Positions 9,241 to 16,592 of a DNA stretch of 44,438 nucleotides are shown here, in pieces. Numbering within the stretch: the first letter of the stretch is position 1; every line of letters starts with the position of its first letter. The stretch is from CAYJEQ01 sp964371155 (GTDB lineage Bacteria > Bacillota > Clostridia > Oscillospirales > Ruminococcaceae). The position numbers were made by a program, and so were the translations under genes. The notes under the pieces were generated by a model. It did no database searches, had not been told where the DNA came from, and saw only the letters and a list, made by a program, of their open reading frames with translations. The stretch is from the NCBI GenBank assembly GCA_964371155.1, contig CAYJLI010000012.1:1-44438 (forward strand), written 5' to 3'.

Positions 9241-9410
9241 ATTTGCCCTGTCTCGGGTAGGGACATATAGATTAAATTGCCGAGCTCTCGTCACTTCGTG
9301 ACAAGCGCAAATGGCAGATTATTTATATCCCTCGCAGGGGCGATTTAAATTGCCGTGGGCAAGGGTGCCCACATGGCAAATTTATATTAGGCTTCGTCTA
9401 ATATAAATAA
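9241..9410. repeat. Composite palindromic repeat, copies 2 and 3
   Basis: Two partial copies of the element at 2836-2898 are joined head to tail. 9255-9281 carries GGGTAGGGA..ATAGATTAAATTGCC. 9342-9390 carries TTTAAATTGCCGTGGGCA / TGCCCACATGGCAAATTTA, a long hairpin. It ends in a second hairpin, TTTATATTAG / CTAATATAAA (about 9381-9407). Between them sits CCCTCGCAGGGGCGAT (9329-9344), which recurs at 14402-14417 inside the zinc operon. Confidence 0.65.
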
Positions 9411-9499
9411 TGTGTATTGTGATATACTAAGTTTTTATGTGGTACTAAGGGGCTTTGCCCCCTACAATGATAGTGGAAAGCTATAAATAGAGGTAATCC

Positions 9500-9611
9500 C
9501 CCAGTCTACTTTCTGTGTCGACAGAAAGTAACCAAAGAACGATTAGGGAGAACTCTCGAATGTTCTCCCTAAAACCCTCTTCATTCGATTCAAGGGGTCG
9601 GCGACCCCTTG
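9500..9611. repeat. Cluster of perfect short hairpins
   Basis: Three palindromes lie in a row. TACTTTCTGT-GTCG-ACAGAAAGTA (9507-9530) is followed by AACCAAAGAAC; then AGGGAGAAC/GTTCTCCCT (9545-9570); then CAAGGGGTC-GGC-GACCCCTTG (9591-9611). None is followed by a T-run that would suit a terminator. The arrangement resembles intergenic repeat modules common in gut Clostridia (from memory). No gene lies here. Confidence 0.55.
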
Positions 9612-9743
9612 AAAATCCCTGCTATTTATTTTAGCTCCTATTCACATATCCTAATGCCCTTGCCTTTTAAAAGGCGGATTTTACTCCCATAGCTTTATTT
9701 TTGATTTGTGATTATCTATGCATTACACTTTATCACAGATTTA

Positions 9744-9779
9744 CATTGTAGGGGCACGGCAAGCCATGCCCCTACAATG
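9744..9779. repeat. Near-perfect 36-bp palindrome
   Basis: CATTGTAGGGGCA pairs perfectly with TGCCCCTACAATG over 13 bp; the loop CGGCAAGCCA can add a GGC/GCC stem. Another piece of the repeat-rich gap between two minus-strand transcription units. Confidence 0.7.
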
Positions 9780-9926
9780 GGATTTCCCACTTGATTTTAA
9801 ATTCTGTATATCCTCCGCTATTTTGCTTCGCCTACCTATTTATGGGGTTTTACCCCATACCCCACGATTTTTTGAAAAAAATCGAGTAAAACTTTATTCT
9901 TCACTATTTTGCTCACTACACAAAAA

Positions 9927-9971
9927 CAAAAAAACTGCTACCACAAATGCTTTTATCATCAGTGGTAGCAG
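9927..9971 (-). terminator. Terminator of the amino acid transporter genes
   Basis: Read on the minus strand, a perfect 10-bp stem CTGCTACCAC/GTGGTAGCAG with a 17-nt loop is followed by seven T, just beyond the ATPase stop codon. Confidence 0.88.
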
Positions 9972-9994
9972 TATATAATTTAGACTAATTAATC

Positions 9995-10738
9995 TTAAAG
10001 CACCTTAGCTAAAAAAGATTTTAGCCTTTCGCTTTTCGGGTTTGCAAAGAGCTCTTCGGGGGTGTTTTCCTCTATGATTTTGCCCGTATCCATAAATATA
10101 ATTCTATCTCCAACCTCTTTAGCAAATCCCATTTCATGTGTTACTACGACCATAGTCATGCCGCTTTTTGCAAGGTCTTTCATAACCTCAAGTACCTCGC
10201 CCACCATCTCGGGATCAAGCGCACTCGTCGGTTCGTCAAAGAGCATCACATCCGGCTGCATACAGAGGGAACGAACAATGGCTATTCTCTGCTTTTGTCC
10301 GCCTGAAAGCTGATTGGGGTAGGCGTTAGCCCTATCCGCAAGTCCCACTCTTTCGAGTAAACCTTTAGCCATCTCTTCGGCTTCGGCTTGGCTTTTTAGC
10401 CCAAGTTTTACAGGGGCAATTGTCATGTTTTTTAGTATATCCATATGGGGGAAAAGGTTAAAATGCTGGAATACCATCCCCATTTTCTGCCTGTGAATAT
10501 TTATATTTACCTTAGGGTCGGTGATGTCCACTCCCTCAAATATTACCTTACCGCCAGTGGGCTTTTCAAGTAGATTCATGCAGCGGAGAAGTGTGCTTTT
10601 GCCCGAGCCGGAGGGCCCAATAATTACCACAACCTCACCTTTATTTATAGAGCAATTAACACCTTCAAGGGCACGGATAGTACCTTTTTTAAAGGATTTT
10701 TCAAGTTGTTCAATTTTGATAATTTCATTACCTGTCAT
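9995..10738 (-). CDS. glnQ: Polar amino acid ABC transporter ATP-binding protein
   Basis: A cytoplasmic ATPase of about 247 residues that powers amino acid import by the adjacent permease. It has Walker A GPSGSGKST, a Q-loop in MVFQHFNLFPHM, signature LSGGQKQR, Walker B VMLFDEPTSALDPE and H-loop VVVTHEMGFA. MVFQHFNLFPH and the overall length are typical of the GlnQ/HisP/ArtP polar amino acid subfamily. The start is set at ATG 10738, with AAAGGAGG about 11 bases upstream; a longer reading to 10771 would pass through that ribosome site. It overlaps the permease stop by 11 bp, indicating translational coupling. The exact substrate is unknown; glutamine, arginine or cystine-type importers are possible. 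Confidence 0.93.
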   Translation of the reverse strand: MTGNEIIKIEQLEKSFKKGTIRALEGVNCSINKGEVVVIIGPSGSGKSTLLRCMNLLEKPTGGKVIFEGVDITDPKVNINIHRQKMGMVFQHFNLFPHMDILKNMTIAPVKLGLKSQAEAEEMAKGLLERVGLADRANAYPNQLSGGQKQRIAIVRSLCMQPDVMLFDEPTSALDPEMVGEVLEVMKDLAKSGMTMVVVTHEMGFAKEVGDRIIFMDTGKIIEENTPEELFANPKSERLKSFLAKVL

Positions 10739-11507
10739 TGTCCCTGCTCCTCCTTTCAATGCGTCCCACAAAGTAGCTAAATATCATTACAAGTGTGAGA
10801 TATATAAGCGCAACACTTATAAGGGGGAAGAAATATTCGTAGGAGTTGCCGCCTATTGTACTTGCCGCATATGTTAAGTCCATGAGCCCGATATAACCCA
10901 CAACCGAGGTTTCCTTTATAAGTACAATAAATTCATTTCCCAAAGAGGGAAGCACATTTTTAAAAGCCTGTGGTAGAACAATATATCGCATTGTTTGAGT
11001 GTAGGAAAAGCCTTGGCTTCTCCCAGCTTCGGTTTGCCCTATGTCTATCGACATAATACCGCCTCTAATAATCTCCGCCACATATGCCCCCGAGTTAATA
11101 CCGAAGGTTATAATACCAACAAGCACTTTATTGCTCGAAGAAGCCATTATCACAAAGAACATTATCAGGATTTGCACCATTACTGGAGTGCCCCTGATGA
11201 CGGTGAGATAAATTTTTGAAATGGTGTTGGCGATTTTAAGCAAAAGCCTTGGTGCTCCAACCATTTCATCAAAATTCCTATCATAGCTCACACGAATAAG
11301 CGACACAATCACACCCAAAAGTACACCGATTATAAGTGAAAAGAATGTGAGGATAAGAGTGTTTTTAAAACCCTCAATTATAAGCAAATATCTATCCTCG
11401 AGTATGAAACTCTTAAAAAAATCATAGCTGAGATTGTAAAACCATTCGGGCGAGTTTAAAATCCACTGCGGGGCAAGCCTTGCAAATTCTTCTGCTGGCA
11501 CAATCAT
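10728..11507 (-). CDS. Polar amino acid ABC transporter permease (His/Glu/Gln/Arg/opine family)
   Basis: A 259-residue inner membrane permease. After an N-terminal polar stretch (FKSFILEDRYLLIIEGFKNTL) come about five hydrophobic segments and the BPD_transp_1 signature with the EAA loop (QTEAGRSQGFSYTQTMRYIVLPQAFKNVLPSLGNEFIVLIKETS). The motif IEGFKNTL and the RGTPVMVQ loop are standard for the family. AAAGGAGG lies 13 bases before ATG 11507. It pairs with the overlapping ATPase gene and with the binding lipoprotein upstream. A lone permease gene implies a homodimer in the transporter. Confidence 0.93.
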   Translation of the reverse strand: MIVPAEEFARLAPQWILNSPEWFYNLSYDFFKSFILEDRYLLIIEGFKNTLILTFFSLIIGVLLGVIVSLIRVSYDRNFDEMVGAPRLLLKIANTISKIYLTVIRGTPVMVQILIMFFVIMASSSNKVLVGIITFGINSGAYVAEIIRGGIMSIDIGQTEAGRSQGFSYTQTMRYIVLPQAFKNVLPSLGNEFIVLIKETSVVGYIGLMDLTYAASTIGGNSYEYFFPLISVALIYLTLVMIFSYFVGRIERRSRDNDR

Positions 11508-11620
11508 TGCGTAATCCTCCTTTAGTGTTAAATTAATATTTCTCTAATACATTAAATGCGACAGAGCATATAAAAAACTAAAAAATTGTTTTAGGCTTTT
11601 ATATACGCTGTAATTTTTTT

Positions 11621-11666
11621 ATTGGGGGGCTTTTATTCGCCACAGGCGGATAAAAGCCCCCCAATA
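11621..11666 (-). terminator. Intra-cluster terminator between binding protein and permease
   Basis: On the minus strand ATTGGGGGGCTTTTAT pairs with ATAAAAGCCCCCCAAT, closed by CCGCC/GGCG around a short loop, and a run of seven T follows. It lies after the binding-protein stop and 110 bases before the permease, so partial read-through would make much more binding protein than membrane complex. Confidence 0.85.
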
Positions 11667-11680
11667 TTATGGATACTAAA

Positions 11681-12523
11681 TTATTCTGCTGTGATGTATT
11701 TATCAATTACCGCTTGAATAGAGCCATCTGCGATTAGCTCTTTAACAGCTGCATTTACATCTTCATAAAGTGCTGTGTTTTCTTTGTTCATTGCAATAGC
11801 ATAGTTTTCTGTGATGTATTCTGTGTCAAGAATTTTTAGACCCTCGATAGAAGCAACAAATGCCTTTGCAGGCTCGCTGTCGATAATTACACAGTCAACC
11901 TTATCAGTGGAAAGAGCCATAACAGCATCCGCACCTTTATTGTATCTGTCCATTGTACCAAGACCAGCGTCTTCGATGTCGCCTGAAGCGTAGATGTCAC
12001 CTGTTGTTGAAAGCTGAACACCCACTGTGTGGTTTGCGCCATCTGCAAAGAGGTCATCAACAGAAGTTATTGGGCTGTCTTCTTTAACAATAATAACCTG
12101 CACGCCTGTTGCATAGCTCTCAGTGAAGTTTACTTCTTCAAGACGCTCAGGAGTAACTGTCATGCCTGCTGCACCGATATCGGCTTTGCCAAGCTTAATA
12201 GAGTTGATTATAGAACCAAACTCCATATCTTCGATAACAAGCTCAAGGCCGAGCTTGTCCGCTATAAGTCCAGCGATTTCAGCATCGATACCAACGATTT
12301 GGTCGCCCTGATAAAATTCATATGGTGGGAACTGAGCGTTAGTTGCCATTGTGAGTGTGCCCTCTACTGCTGTGTAAGCTGCGTCAGCGGCTTCTTCGGA
12401 TGCTGGCGCCTCGGATGATGCCTCAGAAGCTGGAGCTTCGGATTCAGCAGGTGTTTCCGAGCTACATGCGGTAAAGCTTGCAATCATCATTGCGGAAAGC
12501 AGTACTGTTAATATTTTTTTCAT
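11681..12523 (-). CDS. Amino acid ABC transporter substrate-binding lipoprotein (family 3)
   Basis: A 280-residue lipoprotein, lipobox FTAC near residue 20, followed by a Ser/Glu/Ala/Pro-rich tether to about residue 50. The rest is a SBP_bac_3 domain: GTLTMATNAQFPPYEF, QIVGIDAEIAGLIADKLGLELVIEDMEF, the ligand-binding segment KADIGAAGMTVTPERLEEVNFTESYATGVQV, and a C-terminal helix ending in YITAE. FPPYEF and GFD-like GIDAEIA motifs are those of polar amino acid binding proteins. GGAGG sits 8 bases before ATG 12523. It delivers substrate to the permease/ATPase pair downstream and has its own strong promoter. Confidence 0.93.
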   Translation of the reverse strand: MKKILTVLLSAMMIASFTACSSETPAESEAPASEASSEAPASEEAADAAYTAVEGTLTMATNAQFPPYEFYQGDQIVGIDAEIAGLIADKLGLELVIEDMEFGSIINSIKLGKADIGAAGMTVTPERLEEVNFTESYATGVQVIIVKEDSPITSVDDLFADGANHTVGVQLSTTGDIYASGDIEDAGLGTMDRYNKGADAVMALSTDKVDCVIIDSEPAKAFVASIEGLKILDTEYITENYAIAMNKENTALYEDVNAAVKELIADGSIQAVIDKYITAE

Positions 12524-12565
12524 TAATTAATCCTCCAAAAAGTGTTTTTTAAAATTTGCCATATT

Positions 12566-12594
12566 ATTATAACTCATAATCTATTTTTATGCAA
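12566..12594 (-). promoter_or_regulatory. Promoter of the amino acid transporter genes
   Basis: On the minus strand TTGCAT (12594-12589), a 17-bp spacer and a perfect TATAAT (12571-12566), about 43 bases ahead of the start codon. Confidence 0.8.
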
Positions 12595-12740
12595 GATTTT
12601 TTTATTAAAATCCTGCACTGCCAAATAAATCAATTTAATTTTTTCAATTTTTTACATAAATATTCACTTGATTAAGGCTTTTAATATAAATATTTCAAGG
12701 GCAATTAGCTGTTTTGCAAAAGGAAGTTTGTTTTAATTAA

Positions 12741-12791
12741 CTATACCTTAACAGTATAGATATTGACAAGTAGAGAAAAAGATAATATAAT
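12741..12791 (+). promoter_or_regulatory. Promoter and dyad operator candidate of the zinc operon
   Basis: A consensus TTGACA (12763-12768) and TATAAT (12786-12791) are separated by 17 bp. Immediately upstream is the inverted repeat CTATAC-7-GTATAG (12741-12759), placed to bind a regulator in the divergent region. The dyad does not match the Bacillus Zur box, so its binder is unassigned. The start codon of the Fur-type gene is about 42 bases further on. Confidence 0.75.
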
Positions 12792-12832
12792 GGTGAAGCA
12801 ATATGCAAATAATTCGCAAATTTGGAGGAGAT

Positions 12833-13234
12833 ATGGGACAGTATTCTACTGAACAAAGAAAAAAGCTGTTTAATTTTTTCAAAGAAAATTTACATGAGTC
12901 ATTCTCAGCAAAGCAAATACATGAAAAGATAAATGATGAAAGCATAAGTATCAGCGCAATATACAGAAATCTCGCCCTTATGGAAGAAGAAGGCATACTA
13001 TGTAAGATGACAAATAGCGGCAGTAGGGGGCTCTTATATCAATATATAGATCCCGAAAGCTGTGCCGGAATTGTACATCTTATATGCGATAAATGTAGCG
13101 TAACATTCCATTTAAACAAGCATATATCCGATTTGATTACTAATATATCAATGGAGAGCTTTGGCTTTAAAGTAAATAGCCAAAAAGCGATTATATATGG
13201 TTTATGTGAGAATTGTTCGCAAATTTACCAGTAA
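12833..13234 (+). CDS. Fur-family metalloregulator, likely zinc-responsive (Zur-type)
   Basis: A DNA-binding repressor of about 133 residues. The N-terminal winged helix (SAKQIHEKINDESISISAIYRNLALMEEEGIL) has the family SxxTVYR-like recognition segment as ISAIYRNL. The C-terminal dimer domain has HLICDKC and GLCENC, the two CxxC pairs that hold structural zinc in Fur/Zur/PerR proteins. The start is at ATG 12833, seven bases after GGAGG; an upstream in-frame ATG at 12803 has no ribosome site. It is the first gene of an operon with a zinc-type importer, which is the reason for the Zur rather than Fur reading. The metal sensed is inference. Confidence 0.85.
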   Translation: MGQYSTEQRKKLFNFFKENLHESFSAKQIHEKINDESISISAIYRNLALMEEEGILCKMTNSGSRGLLYQYIDPESCAGIVHLICDKCSVTFHLNKHISDLITNISMESFGFKVNSQKAIIYGLCENCSQIYQ

Positions 13235-13263
13235 ACTTTTTTAATTTATGGAGGAAGAGAAAA

Positions 13264-14364
13264 ATGAAATCAGTGAAATCTATCTTAGCGGCTACGATGG
13301 CGGCATCAATGCTTTTTACAAGCTGTACACAGGCGGCAAACGAGGTGCCAGCATCACAAAGTGCTGAGTCTGAAACAGAGAAAATCAAAATAGTAGCCAC
13401 TACTTTCCCTATCTATGACTGGACAAGGAATATAGTAGGCGAGAATTCAGAAGTTTTCGAGGTTTCTATACTAATAGATAGCGGAGTGGATCTACATAGC
13501 TTCCAACCCAGTGCTGAAGATATAGCGGAAATTGCAAATGCGGACTTATTTATATACAATGGTGGAACATCGGATGCATGGGTCAGTGAAGTTGTTGCTC
13601 AAAGTGCTAATCCAGACCTAAAATCACTTGACCTACTTACATCCATAGGTGATCTTGCTAAAGATGAAGTAACTGTAGAAGGTATGCAACAAAGTGAACA
13701 TGCTCACGCTCACACAGAAGACGAGCACGCACACGAAGACGAGCACGCACACGAAGATGAGCACGCACACGAAGATGAGCACGCACACGAAGATGAGCAT
13801 GCACACGAAGATGAGCATGTACATGGACATGCGGACGAGCATATCTGGCTCTCACTAAAAAATACAATGGTAATGTGCGAAAACATTAAAGCGGCAGTTT
13901 CGGAAATGGATGCTGAAAATGCAGATACATACACTGCAAATACCGCAGCTTATGTAGCACAGCTTGAAGAACTCGATAATGCTTATCAAACAATGGTTGA
14001 CGAAACAGATAGGGATACCGTTTTATTTGCGGACAGATTCCCATTTAGATACCTAATGGATGATTATGAAATTTATTACTATGCGGCATTCCCAGGTTGC
14101 TCCGCTGAAACAGAGGCAAGCTTTGAAACTGTTGTATTCTTAAGCAACAAAGTGAACGAACTGCAAATTGAGAACATAATGATAATTGATTCAGGTGCTG
14201 AAGATTTAGCAACCACTATAAAAAACAATAGTGAAAATACCGATGCAAGCATCATAACCCTTGATTCAATGCAGTCGATAACTGCTGATAGAATGGCAAG
14301 TGGTGAAACATATTTATCTATTATGGAAAATAATTTAGAAGTGCTTAGAACAGCACTTAGCTAA
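13264..14364 (+). CDS. Zinc ABC transporter substrate-binding lipoprotein with His-rich loop
   Basis: A 366-residue lipoprotein (lipobox FTSC near residue 20) of the cluster 9/TroA-ZnuA family. It has KIKIVATTFPIYDWTRNI, the first metal-ligand region GVDLHSFQPSAEDIAEI, and a second near DEHIWLSLKN. Between them is a His/Glu/Asp-rich loop built from DEHAHE repeats, as in ZnuA/AdcA zinc-acquisition proteins. The third-ligand region, usually H-x-x-F-x-Y-L, reads DRFPFRYLMDDY, so the common His appears replaced; a related sub-branch in Clostridia has the same wording as I recall. The start is ATG 13264 with GGAGG upstream. It feeds the ATPase and permease encoded next. Confidence 0.88.
   Translation: MKSVKSILAATMAASMLFTSCTQAANEVPASQSAESETEKIKIVATTFPIYDWTRNIVGENSEVFEVSILIDSGVDLHSFQPSAEDIAEIANADLFIYNGGTSDAWVSEVVAQSANPDLKSLDLLTSIGDLAKDEVTVEGMQQSEHAHAHTEDEHAHEDEHAHEDEHAHEDEHAHEDEHAHEDEHVHGHADEHIWLSLKNTMVMCENIKAAVSEMDAENADTYTANTAAYVAQLEELDNAYQTMVDETDRDTVLFADRFPFRYLMDDYEIYYYAAFPGCSAETEASFETVVFLSNKVNELQIENIMIIDSGAEDLATTIKNNSENTDASIITLDSMQSITADRMASGETYLSIMENNLEVLRTALS
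13720..13827 (+). repeat. 18-bp tandem repeat encoding the metal-binding loop
   Basis: Five copies of an 18-base unit encoding DEHAHE (GAYGAGCAYGCACACGAA) plus a diverged sixth, in frame in the binding-protein gene. Third-position changes (GAC/GAT, CAC/CAT) grow toward the 3' end, which suggests recent unit-by-unit expansion. Such arrays change length by slippage. Confidence 0.9.
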
Positions 14365-14372
14365 GAAAAAGA

Positions 14373-14546
14373 TGGAGTTTGAAATAAATTTCAAACTCCA
14401 CCCCTCGCAGGGGCGATGTGCAGGACGATTCATTCGCTGCACTCACTACCGTCCTAAAACATAATAGTGCTCTTATCATTCCCCTGCTCTGCTGATAAGA
14501 GTGAATTTCGATTTTATTTTCTGCGACGCAGAGCGGCAGAATGGAG
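14373..14546. repeat. Hairpin-rich insertion between zinc operon genes
   Basis: About 190 noncoding bases split the binding-protein and ATPase genes. They contain a perfect 12-bp hairpin TGGAGTTTGAAA/TTTCAAACTCCA (14373-14400) without a T-run, CCCCT-CGC-AGGGG (14401-14413), AGGACG/CGTCCT, and CTCTTATCA/TGATAAGAG (14471-14502). The tail GCGGCAGAATGGAG (14533-14546) supplies the ribosome site of the next gene and is identical to the one ahead of ATG 8962. It looks like inserted mobile repeat sequence. Confidence 0.55.
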
Positions 14547-14553
14547 CATTAAA

Positions 14554-15240
14554 ATGAAACAATTAAGCCTTGAAAATTTATCCGTAGGGTATGATGGAAC
14601 CGCAGTGCAAAGCGGAATTAGTATCGAGATAAAAAGCGGCGATTATCTTTGCATAGTGGGCAATAATGGTGCAGGAAAAAGCACTTTGATTAAAACTATC
14701 TTAGGATTAATTCCGCCAATATCGGGAAAAATCAGCTTTGAGAATGGCCTTAACAGTACCGATGTAGGTTATTTGCCACAGCAGACACAAATACAAAAAG
14801 ATTTCCCAGCCTCTGTTTGGGAAGTAGTGCTCTCAGGAAATATAAATAAGCATGGATTTCGCTTTTACTACAATAAAGAGGAGAAGAAATTAGCCGAAGA
14901 AATGCTTGCGAAACTGGGAATAAGCGATCTTAAAAAACGCAGTTATAGCAGGCTTTCGGGTGGGCAACAACAGAGGGTGCTCCTCGCAAGAGCACTTTGC
15001 GCCACAAGAAAAATACTGCTTTTAGACGAGCCCTCGGCAGGCCTTGATAAAACCTCCACCACGGAAATGTATAGCACGATAAAAAAGCTTAATGATGAGG
15101 GAATTACCATAATCATGATTACCCATGACATTGAAAATTCTATAAAGTTTTCAAATCATGTATTGCTTATAGACAAGAGTGCTAAACTTATGCAAACAGG
15201 CGAATATATCACTGCAACGGAGGTGGGTCAAAGTGAATAG
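14554..15240 (+). CDS. Zinc ABC transporter ATP-binding protein (ZnuC-like)
   Basis: A cytoplasmic ATPase of about 228 residues for the metal importer. Walker A is VGNNGAGKST, the Q-loop is in VGYLPQQTQIQKDFP, the signature is LSGGQQQR, Walker B is ILLLDEPSAGLD and the H-loop is MITHDI. VGYLPQQ and FPASVWEVV are characteristic of the zinc/manganese (cluster A-I) ATPases. The start is ATG 14554, eight bases after GGAG; extending to 14467 would read through the repeat and has no ribosome site. Its last codons overlap the start of the permease gene. Confidence 0.9.
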   Translation: MKQLSLENLSVGYDGTAVQSGISIEIKSGDYLCIVGNNGAGKSTLIKTILGLIPPISGKISFENGLNSTDVGYLPQQTQIQKDFPASVWEVVLSGNINKHGFRFYYNKEEKKLAEEMLAKLGISDLKKRSYSRLSGGQQQRVLLARALCATRKILLLDEPSAGLDKTSTTEMYSTIKKLNDEGITIIMITHDIENSIKFSNHVLLIDKSAKLMQTGEYITATEVGQSE

Positions 15241-16078
15241 TGTTTTATCCGAAATTATAATGTACTTTCAGTACCCCTTTGTGAGATATGCAATGATAGT
15301 GGGAGTGCTTATAGCGCTTTGTTCCTCGCTTTTAGGCTCAACCCTTGTGCTTAAGCGTTTTTCATACATAGGCGACGGCCTTTCGCATATTGCCTTTGGA
15401 GCAATCGCCATTGCAACCGTGCTCGAAGTGACAAATCAAGGCTTACTGGTATTTCCACTTACCGCAGTTGCCGCTGTAATTTTGCTCAGAATAGAGCAGC
15501 ATACCAAAATAAATGGCGACTCTGCAATTGCCATGATGTCCGTTGGTTCACTTGCAGTGGGGTACTTGCTTTTAAACATATTCCCCACTTCATCCAATTT
15601 AGCAGCGGATGTTTGTACCACTTTGTTTGGCTCTACCTCAATCCTAACGCTTACAAGCACCGATGTTTGGATGTCTGCCGTACTATCATTTTTTGTAATA
15701 ATAATATTTATTGTGTTCTACAATAAAATTTTCACCATTACATTCGATGAAAGCTTTGCCAAAGCAACGGGCATAAATGCCGATGGGTATAATCTTCTAC
15801 TTGCGGTGACAATAGCGGCGGTAATAGTTACTGCAATGAACTTAGTGGGTTCACTACTGATTTCTGCGCTTGTAGTCTTTCCCGCACTCTCATCAATGAG
15901 GGTATTTGGAAGCTTTAGGTCGGTTGTGCTTTCTTCGGCTACAATATCCGTGTTTTGTGCTATAATGGGTATAGTGATGTCGATAGTTTATGGAACACCG
16001 GTGGGCTCTACCATAGTAGTGGCAAATATTGTAGTGTTTTTCTTAGCGGCATTGGTTGCCAAACTGCGAAGAATATAA
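15233..16078 (+). CDS. Zinc ABC transporter permease (ZnuB-like, ABC-3 family)
   Basis: A permease of about 281 residues with eight or nine hydrophobic segments. LGSTLVLKRFSYIGDGLSHIAFGAIA is the conserved ABC-3 family opening, and LLISALVVFPALSSMRVFGSFRSVV is the C-terminal ATPase-contact segment. The likely start is GTG 15233, seven bases after GGAGG and overlapping the ATPase stop (15238-15240), a tight coupling. Initiation at 15179 would overlap the ATPase by 62 bases and has no ribosome site. It forms the membrane channel with the ATPase and binding lipoprotein. Confidence 0.9.
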   Translation: MNSVLSEIIMYFQYPFVRYAMIVGVLIALCSSLLGSTLVLKRFSYIGDGLSHIAFGAIAIATVLEVTNQGLLVFPLTAVAAVILLRIEQHTKINGDSAIAMMSVGSLAVGYLLLNIFPTSSNLAADVCTTLFGSTSILTLTSTDVWMSAVLSFFVIIIFIVFYNKIFTITFDESFAKATGINADGYNLLLAVTIAAVIVTAMNLVGSLLISALVVFPALSSMRVFGSFRSVVLSSATISVFCAIMGIVMSIVYGTPVGSTIVVANIVVFFLAALVAKLRRI

Positions 16079-16123
16079 AATCTAATTTAGCAATACTATT
16101 CTGTGTAGAGGGAGGTCTTTAAA

Positions 16124-16567
16124 ATGGTTAAGAAAATTTGTCTATCGGCTTTAGCGGCAGTTATAGCAGTAAATTTTATCGGATGCTCTGTTCCCGAGCT
16201 TGTTGATGCAAGTGAGGTTGACTACATTGATCTAACCGAAATGAACGATACCCTCGAATATGTCCAGCTCATTGATATGCAGGTTAATAAATCGGCATAT
16301 GACGGCAAGCAGATTAAGATGGAGGGCGAATACAGCACCGAATACAGCGAAGAAATAGCCGCAGAGCGCAGTGTAATAACTGTAAAACATGATCCCTCAT
16401 GCTGCCCAAATGGCATACCTCAAGTCATCGAGATAATATACCCCGAAGATGCAGAGGCTACCGAAGAGGGCGATGACATTGTGATAGTGGGCGAATTTCA
16501 AACATATAAAATAGGCGAAACGGAATATTGTCAAATATTGGTTAGTGAGATAAATCCGGAGAGCTAA
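16124..16567 (+). CDS. Small lipoprotein of the zinc operon, OB-fold-like
   Basis: A 147-residue lipoprotein with lipobox FIGC near residue 21. The mature part contains NKSAYDGKQIKMEGEYS, a stretch with the look of a short OB-fold domain, then VKHDPSCCPNGIPQVIEI with a Cys-Cys pair, and GDDIVIVGEFQTYKIGETEY. The pattern MxxNxxxYxGKxIxxEGxV followed by CC resembles the C-terminal domain of YcgQ/DUF1980 proteins, which in Bacillus are zinc-repressed; this match is by memory. Position between the permease and the CcdA fusion suggests metal handling or a redox-active partner on the cell surface. AGGGAGG precedes the start. Confidence 0.6.
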   Translation: MVKKICLSALAAVIAVNFIGCSVPELVDASEVDYIDLTEMNDTLEYVQLIDMQVNKSAYDGKQIKMEGEYSTEYSEEIAAERSVITVKHDPSCCPNGIPQVIEIIYPEDAEATEEGDDIVIVGEFQTYKIGETEYCQILVSEINPES

Positions 16568-16592
16568 ACACTATATAGAAAGTAGGGTTTTT

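Noticed and set aside
13633..13934. Three antisense frames over the His-rich loop
   Set aside because: The 18-bp tandem repeat keeps all frames open; a direct by-product of the repeat.
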